A DNA stretch of 64,000 nt from Micromussa lordhowensis (taxonomy: Eukaryota; Cnidaria; Anthozoa; Scleractinia; Lobophylliidae). The notes under the pieces are model-generated. The model was given only the letters and a program-made list of their open reading frames with translations. It did not search any database and was not told where the DNA came from. Every line of letters starts with the position of its first letter. The stretch's first letter is position 1. Location of the stretch: contig OZ026595.1 of assembly GCA_964020085.1 (NCBI GenBank), positions 15,098,422 through 15,162,421 on the forward strand. The letters are read 5' to 3'. Shown piece by piece: positions 21,272-33,610 of this stretch. The position numbers and the translations under genes were made by a program.

Positions 21272-24200
21272 ATGATGGGTTCCTGTGATTTCAAAATGTT
21301 ATCATTGAATGTAAGAGGTTTGAGTAATTTTAAAAAACGTCGTTCAATATTTGCATGGTGTCGAAAACAAAATGCAAATATAATTTTTCTTCAAGAAACG
21401 CATTCCACGCGTGATAGGGAGCAACAATGGAAAGCTGAATGGGGCGCACCAATAGAGCTAGCCCATGGGAGCAGCAATGCAAGAGGTGTTGCGATATTAT
21501 TATGAAATGGCTTTGATTGTAAAATAAAACAAAGCTATGTCGATTCTGGCGGTAGATATATTGGTATTCAAGCACAAATTAATGACAAAAACTATTATTT
21601 ATTTAACGTTTACGGTCCAAACAACGATAATCAAGCTGTACAATTTTATGATCATCTGCTTGCCGTTCTAAAAAAGGAAGACCTTGCTTATGAAGGTAGA
21701 ATAATTATTGGAGGGGACTTTAATTGTCCTATGAATCCGACGTTGGATAAACAAGGAGGGATAATAATGACAAGAAAAAAAATTGTTGACCGTATTGAAG
21801 AAATTCAAATGACATTCAATTTGCATGACATCTGGAGGGTTAAAAACCCAAAGAAAAAAGGTTTTACATGGTCGCAAAAGTCTCCTTTTATTTTCTGCAG
21901 GTTAGATTATTGGCTCATTTCAGACACACTTCAGGATCTGATTAAAAACGTACATATTATGCCATTAAAACGGATCACGCGGCAATTGCACTTCATTTAC
22001 AGGGGGTTGAGGAGACTAAGAAAGGGCCGGGATTCTGGAAAATGAACACATCACTTCTGTCAGATGAAAAGTTTATCCAATTAATGAAAACGAATTTGGA
22101 AGTATGGAAAGAAGAAGGAAAAGAATTCTCAGATATAAGAGTTGCTTGGGACTGGATTAAATATAATGTACGTCTTTTTTCGATGCAATATTCAAAAGAG
22201 CCAGCAAGAAGTAAGAGAAAGAAAGAGAAAAAGTTGGCAGAAGAAACTTCAAGCTGCACTAATACAATTTCAACAAAATCAATCTGAAGAATTTGAAAAG
22301 ATTCTGGACGAGTGTAAAACGGAAATAGAAAAATTCTACGATGAGAAAGCCAATGGATTAATTGTGCGTTCAAGGGCGAGATGGCATGAGCATGGGGAAA
22401 AGAGTACTAAGTATTTCTTAAGTTTGGAGAAAAGAAATCATACAAGGAAACATATAAGAAAACTTTGTCTAAGTGGAGTTATCACTACCAATTATGAAAA
22501 AATTTTAGACTCGTCTTCAAAATATTATAAAAATCTGTATAGTAGGAAAATCAATACGGTGCAGCCCGACATGTTGGAACACTTTCTTGGTCAACCTAGT
22601 ATACCAAAATTACCTGAGGAAGAAAGATGAAGTTGTGAAGGTTGAATAACTATTGAAGAATGTGTTAAAGTATTGGATACTTTTGAAAATGGAAAGACCC
22701 CCCGGGAATGACGGTATTCCTATTGAGTTTTATAAAATTTTTTGGAGTTGTGTAGGTGAGCTCATGACAGATGTTTTTAATTACTCCTTTGACTTAGGAG
22801 AAATGTCAAATTCACAGAAACAGGCAATTATCACATTAATCGATAAAAAAGATAAAGATCGAACATATTTGGAAAACTGGAGACCGATTTCTTTAGTCAA
22901 TGCTGACTCTAAGCTTGCTTCTAAAGTCATATCTAATAGAATCAAAAAGGTTCTTCCTCGAATAATTCATTACAACCAATCCGGTTTTATTAAGGGTAGA
23001 TTCATTGGAGAGGTGGCTCATTCAATCTTTGACATTATAGATCATACTGAATCGCTCAAGTTATCTGGTATTCTACTGTTCATAGATTTTGAAAAAGCCT
23101 TTGACTCTATCGATTGGGATTTTCTTTATCAAGCACTAGAGGCTTTCAATTTTGGTCCGACCCTGGATAAGATGGATTAAAACTTTTTATAACATTGTAT
23201 CGAGTTGTGTGATAAATAATGGGTTATTTTCCGAGCAGTTTAAGTTAGAAAGGGGTGTAAGGCAAGGCGACCCTTTGTCACCTTATTTATTTGTTGTGGC
23301 AATTGAAATTTTGGCTATATCTCTTAGGTCAAATGAACATATTGAAGGTATAAAAATTGATAATGATGAAATTAAGACACTATTATATGCGGATGATATG
23401 ACTGCTACTGTGGCGAACACATCCTCTCTAGAAACGTTCATGCAAACCCTGCACAATTTCGAAAAATGTTCTGGTTTAAAAATGAATATCTCAAAAACTA
23501 AAGCGATGTGGATTGGGGCAAATAAACATTCATTGGAAAAACCTCTGGGCCTTGAGTGGTGCTCTGGAATTCATTTCTCGTGTGATCAAGGTCAAATTAT
23601 AAAACAGAATTTCCATGAACGATTAAGTGACTTTCAAAAAACAATCAATCTATGGAGTTTAAGGGGTTTGTCTTTGTTTGGTAAAGTGACCATTGTAAAA
23701 TCGTTCCTTATACCAAAGTTATTATATGTTTCTACAATACTGGAAACCCCACAAGAAATTATTAAACAGATGGAGAGGATGTTATATAAATTTTTGTGGA
23801 AAGGGCCAGATAAAGTGACCAGACTCTCCGTTATTAGCTCGCTGAAGAACGGTGGCCTCAATCTTACGGACCTTGAAACCTAAATTAAAGCGTTAAGGCT
23901 CTCTTGGATTCCACGGGTTTTTGATGAGCGGGTAGGTCCATGGAAATCTTATCTTGCATTTCATTTAAAAAAATATGGAGGGTCTCTGCTATTGAAATGT
24001 GATTATGATGTAAGGGATCTTAATTTACGCTTAAATGGTTTTTACCAGCAGTTGCTTAGCTGGTGGGCAGACTTTAGAAACGCTTTTTCCGATATTAACT
24101 ATGCCCAATATGTAATTTGGAATAATAAAGATATAAGAGTCGATAACAAACCTATTTTCTATAAAAATTTTGTAGATTGTGGAATTGTTTACTTAAATGA

Positions 24201-24970
24201 TCTATTATTTAGTTTGGACAATATACGTTCCTTTGAATACTTAAATAATGTAGGGCTTGACTCTAATTTTTTGACATGGTCTGCCCTACGGCTGTCTGTG
24301 CCAAGGACACGCTCTTCTCCTTCCCACAGAGGGAATTTGATCCTTTGATTTTTAAATGTAAAAATACGGAGTTTGACACGTACTCAGCCAAGTCAAAACA
24401 GTTTTACTCTCTGCTGATCGCTAATAAAGCCAAATATCCAAAGGTTTCAAAACTCTATCGGCTGATTTAGAGCTTTCAAATCGGTTACAGGAAGTGTTCT
24501 CAATCCAATATAACGCTGCAAGTGAAACTTATGTCTGGTCTTTTCAGTATAAAATATTAAATAACATCCTGTTTACCAATACCAAATTATTCAAAATTGG
24601 GTTAAGTGAATCAGAGAAATGTTCCTTTTGTACATTTTACAAAGAAGACGTGTACCATCTCTTTTATGGCTGCTCCTATTCGCGCGCCTTTTGGAATAGA
24701 TTCTGCGATTGGTGGACTAGTTTTCAGGGTGAAAATTTGAGCTTATCTTTAAAAGATGTTATAGTTGGCATTTTAAATAGAAACGATTTACTAAATTATC
24801 TGATAATTCTTGGTAAACTTTGTCTATGGGAGTGTAGAAGAAAAAAATCACTCCCAAAGTTTAATATGTTTCTACAGATAGTAGAGGCTAAGCAGGAAAC
24901 TGAAAAACGCATTGCCTCAAAAAATAAGAGGCTTCAAGATTTTTGGAAAAGATGGGAACCACTATTATGA
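21272..24970 (+). pseudogene. LINE ORF2: AP endonuclease and reverse transcriptase, inactivated
   Basis: Endonuclease motifs: MLSLNVRGLSN, FLQETHS, YGPNNDN and GGDFNCP. Reverse-transcriptase motifs: PGNDGIPIEFYK, FIKGRFI, FIDFEKAFDSIDW, GVRQGDPLSPYLF and LLYADDM. A C-terminal CSFCTFYKEDVYHLFYGC Cys/His segment follows. Frame-preserving stops: TGA 21503, two TGAs near 22628 and 22649, TAA 23881. Frameshifts near 21967, 22230, 22697, 23155, around 24280 and near 24470. Several stops fit C-to-T changes in CGA or CAA codons, which is an inference from neighbouring sense. No functional protein is possible. Confidence 0.88.
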
Positions 24971-25560
24971 TACATATATTTTCATTTTTTAAATTTTGTT
25001 ATAGTTTTTCTGTGACACTGCGTGGAGAAAGTATGTGGCTGGCTCATTTTAAAATCTGCACTATTTATTTTAGTTATTTAATTAACTCTAGCTCTAAATC
25101 CTAATTGAAGTATTTGCATCAGTTGTGTCTGTGATGTGCTGTGTTGTCTACCTCTCTAAAAATTCTATCCGCTTTACCTGGTATAACCAGTGTAAGTATT
25201 ATATAGAATTCAGAGTAAGTTCATTAAAAAAGTCATATTGTAAGTAGCGTACATATTATATAGTATCTAAGGTTAGGTATTTTCAAGATAATATTGCAAT
25301 TAGTGTAGGTGTCATATAATCTGTACTAGTTAATAGGGGTAGTATTACAAGTAATGTAGGGTTTGTAAGTATTGTAATTGTAAGTGTTGTAAAAGAAAAA
25401 AAAAAGTCATAACACAAAATGATAATACCAGTATTTCTATTCGATAACCAATAGACTAGTTATTTAATATAACTTCGTTTGCGAAGAAATGTTTGTAATT
25501 TTTTAATGTCGTAGCAAAGAAAAAAATAAAACTATCTGTTGATCAAAAAAAAAAAAAAAA

Positions 25561-25576
25561 GGTTCAATACCAGCGA
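25561..25576. repeat. right target-site duplication of LINE
   Basis: GGTTCAATACCAGCGA directly follows the poly(A) tail and is identical to 19948-19963. Confidence 0.93.
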
Positions 25577-25799
25577 GGAAGCAGTCACCTACTGCCAAGA
25601 ACGTCTGCGCCAGGGCTGGTTGCTCGACTCAGCCGCTGAGCGAGATCCGCGGAAAAGACCCAGGCTGTCACACCCCGAACTGCAGAAAGAGACGCTGTTT
25701 AAACAGCAAGGCAGGAGCCTGGAAAAAGCGCTGGCCAGCGGCATTCCAGAACTGGATTTGGCCTTAGACCAAGTGCGGCTGGACAGGTGAGCCCAATAT

Positions 25800-26360
25800 T
25801 TCAAAAAATACTAGCTTCGCCTCAATTCAATACATTTAAGGCTGTTTTGCTCTATCTTCCAATTTATTATTGTTTTTATATTCCTCCTATTATATTTTAC
25901 TGGCTGCCTGCCCCTTTTAACTTTTTAGTTATTTCAGGCAGCCAGACCCCCTATATCTATCTCTATCTATTTGAATAATTTATCTGTATGTAAGTAAGTT
26001 TATGGGGCAAATAAAATTGTTGTTGTTGACATGCTAAATAACTCAACAGTCAGCTCAACCAAGATAAACAAGCAAAAAGAACTGAGGTTTCGCGTTGGGT
26101 CTGTTTCTAGATAAGATTTTCACAAGAGTTAGCAATGCCTAACCATTAATCAGCAAAGTTAACAAAAACAAAATTAACTGATTTTTAGTCACAGTAGCAC
26201 TTCAACTCGCAGGCAGAATTTGGTAGAATGCTATTGAGCTCCGAAGATGCCTACCTAACCTTAGTTGCGGCTGCATGATGGGCACAAGTACTAGTATTTG
26301 CTTCTACTATTTACTTTTTGCTTCTTGCCTGCAAAACCAACCCAAGGTTTTTTCCCTCGG
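25800..26360. other. intron of the unknown gene with a small repeat tail
   Basis: No coding signal. A CTGCCTG-containing inverted motif is followed by TATCTATC and a TTGTTGTTGTTG end near 26025, which resembles the 3' tail of a short retroelement. The identity is uncertain. Confidence 0.35.
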
Positions 26361-28853
26361 CAGGTTTGAGAATGTGATGGCACTCACAGCCCCGGCATGG
26401 TCACCAGCCAGTGTGCAATTCACGCATGGCTTTCCGCGACGTCTGATCCAGGCGGAGCACGGCGGATTCTTACCCGGCAACATAATTCTTACGGCCAAAG
26501 CCAGCAACCTGGCCATCCATCGCATGTCTGTGTTGGATGTGGCCTCTCTAATTGGCCGACAGTCCATCGCTGGAGCGGGTCTCAGCTGAGGCCGTCTGCT
26601 CAACCTCCGGTGAGTTCAACATGAATCTTTCTCTTCTGCGACATTAATGGTCACGCTAACCATCTTTGTCGGTTTCTTGTTCCCCAGTTACGCCGCTGTG
26701 CAGTACCATAGCTCCGACAGTTATCTCCCGGACTACCTGGTCCACGGAACGCTAGATTTCGGCCTCAGTTTCCTGACTTTCCAAGCTGTGGAAGCCGACA
26801 CGCTGGACAAACTGGCCAGCTGCCTCACGCGACCCTGGACTGCTTCTTCCGAGAGGCAAGGAGAAGAGAGCGAAGAGGAAGAAGGAGAAGAATTCGGGGC
26901 CACCGCTGTTGCCCTTTCGGCCGATCTGCTCAGAAGCATCGGTCACAGGTCTCTGCCGGAAGAACCGGCAGAGTTGAACGCGGCCACGGAACGGCGAGAC
27001 AGGGTCCTTAGCAGGATCTTGTCCAAGTATGCTTCGACGTCGGAGGCACAGGAGACAGAGGCACGTGCAGGAAACGCCACCGGTCGCTAACACGCAGGGC
27101 TTCGAAAGCCAGGCCGCCACTAGGCACAAACAGACGCGGAAAGGTGCATAGTCGGCCACCAGTCGTCCGACCAAGAAAGCCAAGCCCAAGACGCCAGAGA
27201 CAGTCGCCACGGATGAAGGTGAGACTCGCTCGGGCTGCTTTCAAACAAACAAACAAACACATAAGCAAACAGACAAACATGGAAATACTTTATGTTATCG
27301 AGGGTGAAGTACGTTAGTACCCCGGGTAACTCGGCCCAGTTCAGATGCCAAACTTTTCATGTACTTAATTCAAGGTGTTAGGTTGGGCTAATGAAAAGTT
27401 CGGCGTCTGAACTGGGCCTAAGAGAACGGCCCACCACCAAACGAAACAAAAAGATAGACAAGGAAGGTTAAACAAGTCTTAAAAACCACCTCTATTACGC
27501 CCACTGCTTTCATGTACTAGCTATATCCACGTTTTCTGCAGATTGATTGTACATGCACCTTTTTCATTTCATTGTCAACAAGTTCAACTCTCTCTCACGT
27601 CCCCAATTATTACTCCACGCTAAACACGCTCAATAAAGCTGTTACGATCATTTTAAAATCTGTGGCTACATTGTGAGAAGGTGAGACATAAGCTCATAAG
27701 GTAACTTGCCTGCCTTCTCTCCGTTCCTTCCAGACTCTGCCACTTCAGAGGAGCTCGAGGCTGCCGCTACCCCTGGGCTTACAAGGACACAAGACTTCCC
27801 GCTTGACACCTGTCCAGTCCGCGGACTGAGGAAGGACGTGTTCCCGGAAGGGGAGGCCAAGAGGTAGTTGTCAACGTTTCTGGGCGAAAATCAACCCGTC
27901 CATCCGCAGGTGCGTTTATTCAGCTGTGGTCAATCACGCATACATAAACCTCATCACAGCGTCAGAAATATCGAAGCATACCTCATGCAGTACCAACACT
28001 GTATAATGGTCCATAGGCAGAAAGTTGTTCAAAAACTCGCACGTTCTCGCGCAGTTAGTTCTCATTGATTAGCTCAGATAATGGTAACACTGAGGATCAC
28101 GTTTGTCCCGACTAGGTGGTGGTAAGCAAAGCTGGCAGCGCGGTATGGACGAATCCCGGCAACCTCTCCAAACACGCTGTACTGGCCGCCGCCAAGAGGA
28201 CAGAGGAAGTTCAGCGTCTTTTGCGCGACCTGTTTGCCAAACTGCACCACCATTGTGTCTGCCAGGAACGCAACTGCTCCCTTCGTTCTAACGCGCAAAC
28301 TCTGTCCAGAGATCCGGCTCCCGCCTGCCAGAGTCCAGCCTGCCTGGCATTTGAGGCCCAGCCAACAGAGCTCTATGGCAGATGCCTCGAGAGCAAAAAC
28401 GAACGCCTGAATCTGTTGCTGTGTTGTTGTCCGGCTATTGGCAAGATCTGCCGACTGTCCAAGGCACCCAGTACCATGTCGGCCGACGCAAGCCAGAAAC
28501 ACGAGCTGGAGGTACGCGACCTGCTCCGCGCTCTGGTCAAATGCGGCGAGAATCGACTCAACTGCATGCGCAACATCGGTGAATTGGCAGAGCTGACGTC
28601 GCGTCTCCTGTGCGTCCAGCTAAGTAGCGGCCATTCCCAGTTCTGGAATCACCTTCGCACTGTTGCCAAGGTGGTGAACAAGCAACCCACGCTGGAAGCC
28701 AAATTGGTGGCTCTGATAGCGGTTAGAAAGTTGGTCCCTGACGGCAACCACTGGTCCTTCTATCTCGCCTCCAGGGATGAAAATATACCGACAGAGATGG
28801 ACATCCTGCAGCGGTGGACAGCGGCCCTTGCCCATTCGGTGTCACAAGCATAG

Positions 28854-30349
28854 AGTTAACACGTTGAACTGCAACTTTCTCTCTTTGTCGCTTTAGCAGC
28901 TGTGTCCAGCCTAGAGAAACAGTCTAGAATGAAAAAAAAAACAAACCAAAAAAAAAAAACATGGTCAACGCGACATAGAGTCTATCTCGTTTTGGCCTTT
29001 TGGGCTACCCTTGTTGTTGTTTTTTGGCAAGAAAAGAGGTCTCATGGATCTCATTATGGCCTGTCGGTCGGCTCGTTGACAAAATTTGGCACGTAGTTTG
29101 TAGTTTTCTCAAAACAAAGGCACGCCTTGTTGGTGGTGCAACAATTGCGCACTACAGTTCAAGCTAGTTTAAAGTAAATCGAGGTGACCACTGGTCTGTT
29201 TTGGTATAGGTCAATGACTGCAACGATAAGAAAACTGAAACTAGGATTAAAAAAAAGAAAAAGAAGGAAAAGAGGTGTAAAGTAGATCGAGGTGACCAGT
29301 AGTCCACTGTATTTTTGTTTTTTTCATGACGCTTGTTTTCACTCTGGACGGATGGAAAGCATTGAATTGTGTGATTGAAGTTTATTTGTATCTCGACACC
29401 CACACTATCTAAGCAAGAGTAATGCATGTGGATCTTCTCTTGAAATCAATAAAAGAGTAAAACGTGTCACGGCCTTTGGTGTTTTTCCGAAGTTTCCCTA
29501 GTCCAAACTCTCTATTTCAAAGTCAACGACATCCTTCCTTGGCACAAAACACACTCCCCTCACATTTAGGTACTACGTAGCCGACTTTTTGTAGTTGTTA
29601 TTTCCTTAAATTTTCTAGAGCCACAAAGACAAATATAGCATTACAAATGTCCGTACATTCTCTGAACGTTGATGAAAGCATAACTCGTAAAACATAAGAG
29701 TTAGCGCGAACAAATTGGATACAGTCTTCAGTACAATCTTCTTCAATAGTAATACTTAGTTTCCGCACCATTTTTCGTTTGGGCAAAAAGCATCGTAATG
29801 GGCACATGCATTTTCTATCAGCGACCATTCAGAAAAACTAAAAACGCACAAAATAATGCTGCGATCCTGAAAAAAAAAAATGCAAACACTTTCTACTATA
29901 CCGGTAGCCGATTATTTGCTACAAAGAGTCCACTTTTAACAAGAAACGCGCGGTAGACATCAAGTGCTGTATAAAAGGAGCACACAGAATTACCAACTAG
30001 GACATCAGCGAAACCTTTAGCTGGAAATACAGACACTCGGAAAACACTTGTACAAAAACTACACGGAAGGAATTACTTAAAAGGAATATTTGTAAGAAAA
30101 TAGTTGGCGCGCCCGTTGCTCTATTAATATTAGAGAGGTTAAGTTTGACGGTTTACGGCAAACGGCAAAAATTCAACTTTTGCCGTCTCTGTTTTTCTAT
30201 TCTTTTCATGTTATCCTTAAATAAATCATACAAAAGTAGAAAAGTGTCTCTTACTATTCACTGCAAATTCAAATATTTTGATTCTGCTGTACAAAGAGCT
30301 GAAGACAGACGGCAAAGGTTTCATTTTTGCCGTTTGCCTCTCTATTTTC
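28854..30349. other. no gene recognised
   Basis: 3' flank of the unknown gene. AATAAAAG near 29448 may be a polyadenylation signal. A GATCGAGGTGACCA-type string occurs twice (near 29178 and 29288). From about 29880 the sequence resembles the 411-bp satellite unit and its neighbours in degraded form, with repeated CGGCAAA / TTTTGCCGT strings near 30155-30340. Confidence 0.45.
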
Positions 30350-31733
30350 GGGCATACGCGAAAGCTTACAACTCGGAGAATAATGCGCGAAACACGGAAA
30401 AGATACGTCCAGATGACAGGAAAATCTTTCTAACAAACCATTACCCGTTTATTTGCTAGCAAGAGTTCACTTACATGCTGTTAGAAGACAACGCGTAAAA
30501 GTGCGTAAGCGCTCATTTGACCAGGATGCGAATTAGCAAAGTGACAAGGGCCGTAGACCTTGGAAATGCAAATACTCGGAAGATACCGCAAGGATTTCCA
30601 AAACTGAAAGTTCTCCGAAAACTACAGAGAATGAATTGCCCATGATGACTGTTCATAAAGACTTTTACATGCAACAAGGACAGTAGAATGTTCATGAAGC
30701 CAGGGAATGAATGACTTGTCAACGAAACGAGCTCGCGCGCTCCCTACACACTATGTCAAAGGGCATACGCGAAAGCTTACAACTCGGAGAATAATGCGCG
30801 TAACACGGAAAAGATACGACCAGATGACAGGAAAATCTTTCTAACAAACCAATACCCGTTTATTTGCTAGCAAGAGTTCACTTACATGCTGTTAGAAGAC
30901 AACGCGTAAAAGTGCGTAAGCGCTCATTTGACCAGGACGCGAATTAGCAAAGTGACAAGGGCCGTAGACCTTGGAAATGCAAATACTCGGAAGATACCGC
31001 AAGGATTTCCAAAACTGAAAGTTCTCCGAAAACTACAGAGAATGAATTGCCCATGATGACTGTTCATAAAGACTTTTACATGCAACAAGGACAGTAGAAT
31101 GTTCATGAAGCCAGGGAATGAATGACTTGTCAACGAAACGAGCTTGCACGCTCCCTACACACTATGTCAAAGGGCATACGCGAAAGCTTACAACTCGGAG
31201 AATAATGCGCGTAACACGGAAAAGATACGACCAGATGACAGGAAAATCTTTCTAACAAACCAATACCCGTTTATTTGCTAGCAAGAGTTCACTTACATGC
31301 TGTTAGAAGACAACGCGTAAAAGTGCGTAAGCGCTCATTTGACCAGGACGCGAATTAGCAAAGTGACAAGGGCCGTAGACCTTGGAAATGCAAATACTCG
31401 GAAGATACCGCAAGGATTTCCAAAACTGAAAGTTCTCCCAAAACTACAGAGAATGAATTGCCCATGATGACTGTTCGTAAAGACTTTTACATGCAACAAG
31501 GACAGTAGAATGTTCATGAAGCCAGGGAATGAATGACTTGTCAAGGAAACGAGCTCGCGCGCTCCCTACACAATATGTCAAAGGGCATACGCAAAAGCTT
31601 ACAACTCGGAGAATAATGCGCGGAACACGGAAAAGATACGTCCAGATGACAGGAAAATCTTTCTAACAAACCATTACCCGTTTATTTGCTAGCAAGAGTT
31701 CACTTACATGCTGTTAGAAGACAACGCGTAAAA
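30350..31733. repeat. 411-bp satellite, three full copies plus a partial fourth
   Basis: Units start at about 30350, 30761, 31172 and 31583 with GGGCATACGCGAAAGCTTAC, exactly 411 bp apart. They are over 95% identical by eye. The identical 69-residue minus-strand frame in each unit is a by-product, since 411 is divisible by three. The fourth copy stops at about 31733 (after GACAACGCGTAAAAG). Confidence 0.95.
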
Positions 31734-31837
31734 GAATCAATTAGAATCAATTGCTTGTTATAACGGAAATGGTTCGTGCGCACGCGCAACTCTACGTGCA
31801 TACGCGAAAAAAAAAAAGTGATTTAAACTGGGAGACA

Positions 31838-32385
31838 ATGCTCAGATCACAGAAAATAAACTGAACAAGCGAGTTCTCAACTACGCTCTCCTCCTTGCAA
31901 AATATCATATTTTTTGCAGCAGCGTACGAGATAATAAGTTGGATTTTGACAGCTTCCTTTCACGTCTTAGAACAAAACTTAATATTTTAAGAGAAGTCTC
32001 TCTTGAAAACAAAACTTTCAACAATTTTCAATCTACTTGGGCCCATCTTTTGTGAAAAATTATACAAAGTATTATATAATTGTTACTACTATTAAGACAG
32101 TGCGAGCTATGTTCATGCTTTTTTTTTTTTTTTTTTTTGAGCTTTTAGTTTTCTCTTTCTCTTTCTTTCTCAGTCTGTGTTTCCGTCCCTTGTTAGCTAT
32201 TTTGTCCTATTTTCAAGCAAGAAGTAATATCAAACAATCTGTTAAAGGAATAAAAATTAAAGCATTGTAACTAGAGCTTGTATAGGTAGTATTGTCAGTA
32301 TTGTTAGTATTGTAAGTAAGGTTAGTATTTGCCAGAATAAATTTAAAAAAAAAAAAAAATTAAAAAAAAAAAAAAATAAACTACC
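31838..32385 (+). pseudogene. 5'-truncated LINE 3' end
   Basis: A short plus-strand frame (LLLAKYHIFCSSVRDNKLD...LRTKLNILREVSLENKT...W) has the look of a LINE ORF2 C-terminus. It is followed by a T-rich 3' UTR and two A-runs near 32345-32380. Read as a dead 5'-truncated insertion. Sequence on both sides resembles the neighbouring satellite flank. Confidence 0.55.
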
Positions 32386-32585
32386 GAAATGAAGGAAAAG
32401 ACTTTATACTATAGTATTAGCCGATCATAGAAAGCACACACACAAAAAAAATTAAATGAAGAACATTACAGGCAAATGAGAATTGATTTGGCAATAGATC
32501 CAAGCCAGCAGATTCACAACCGCAAAATACCTCTGTCTGAAAATCTTTTTTTGCAAACATTTACATATTGTTTTTTAACACAGTT

Positions 32586-33610
32586 AAAGTAATTACTTTA
32601 AAGTAAAAGCTTCGTGTGTTACAGTAGAATCTCTCGAGAAACAAACCCGGAATTTTTCAATGTCCGGACAACTTGTCAGTTACTATTTTCCTGGCCGGTA
32701 CAATGTCAGTCCGGTTTTTACAACAATTTAAGTTCAAAGTACACGTCTTGCCTCGAATCAACAATAACAACCAAAAGGAGAGTAATTTTATAACGGTCAA
32801 ATTAGACCGTTTCAAGAAAAGAATAACCGGCCAATCGGCCCGGGCACAAACAGATGTCGAGTCTACCGTTTTGTCACGCCGCAGAAATTAAATCGATATA
32901 GATGGATTTAGTTGCTTCCTCACCCTATGGGAATGAATGTGGCTAGTTAATGACACCTCTGAAGGGGTTTCTCTGGAACTTTTCTGTCCTCGTATCTCTT
33001 CTCCATGGGGTGAGCAAACAACGACACTCATCCCAAGCATTAAAACTTCGGTTGTCTTTTCTTCTCTGCAGAGCAGAAAGGGAGCAGGTCAAAAGGAACG
33101 AAACTAATCGGTCCCTTGCTGATTTCAATTTCGGCATTATAGTAAGATAATTGCTTCGAAGTAAAAGCTTCTTGTGTTACAGCAGAATCTCTCGCGAAAC
33201 AAACCCAGAGTTTTTCAATGTCCGGACAACTTGTCAGTTACTATTTTCCTGGCCGGCACAATGTCAGTCCGGTTGTTACAACAATTTAAGTTCAAAGTAA
33301 ACGCCTTGCCTCGAATCAACAATAACAACCGAAAGGAGAGTAATTTTATTACGGTCAAATTAGACCGTTTCAAGAAAAGAATAACCAGCCAATCGGCCCA
33401 GGCACAAACAGATGTCGAGTCCACCGTTTCGCCAAGCCGCAGAAATTAAAACGATATAGATGGATTTAGTTGCTTCTTCACCCTATGGGAATGAATGTGG
33501 CTAGTTAAATTACACCCCTGAAGGGGTTTTTCTGGAACTTTTCTGTCCTCGCATCCCTTCTCCATGGGGTGAGCAAACAACGACACTCACCCCAAGTATT
33601 AAAATTTGGG
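32586..33610 (+). repeat. 558-bp tandem duplication
   Basis: Two copies, about 32586-33143 and 33144-33610 (the second shorter), share AAGTAAAAGCTTC, CTCTCG, AATGTCCGGACAACTTGTC and CTATGGGAATGAATGTGGC at a constant 558-bp offset. The 72-91-residue frames in each copy have no recognisable domain, and I do not call them genes. Confidence 0.85.

Larger units (their letters stand above)
19964..25560 (+). mobile_element. full-length L1/Tx1-like non-LTR retrotransposon
   Basis: The element is bounded by an exact 16-bp duplication and ends in a run of 16 A residues. It has a 78-bp 5' leader, an intact ORF1 (20042-20860), an ORF2 with endonuclease and reverse-transcriptase motifs (21272-24970), and a 3' UTR of about 590 bp with AATAAAAC before the poly(A). 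ORF1/ORF2 organisation, the APE-type endonuclease and the YADD motif place it in the L1 group broadly; the clade is not certain. ORF2 is inactivated by frameshifts and stops. It sits inside an exon of the unknown gene, in sense orientation. Confidence 0.93.
18826..28853 (+). pseudogene. multi-exon gene of unknown function, interrupted by a LINE
   Basis: Exon-like blocks with AG/GT borders: 18826-18939; 19643-19963 continued after the LINE at 25577-25786; 26364-26609; 26688-27026; a block ending near 27215; 27734-27868; and about 28116-28853 (stop). GC-richer codon use sets them apart from their introns. The first LINE-split exon is acidic (EEEGEESEEP, EEDEDCGDEEEQ). The last exon gives about 245 residues, Cys-rich in the middle (HHHCVCQERNC, LLLCCCPAIGKIC) and helical at the end. 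I do not recognise the family. Damage: two apparent frameshifts in 19643-19963, a 5.6-kb LINE inside that exon, in-frame TGA at 26587-26589 and a TAG near 27150. The last exon is open, so part of the gene might still be expressed. Exon joins after 27026 are uncertain. Confidence 0.5.

Noticed and set aside
30513..31544. Three identical 69-residue genes on the minus strand
   Set aside because: They are copies of one frame in a 411-bp satellite and have no domain or start context.
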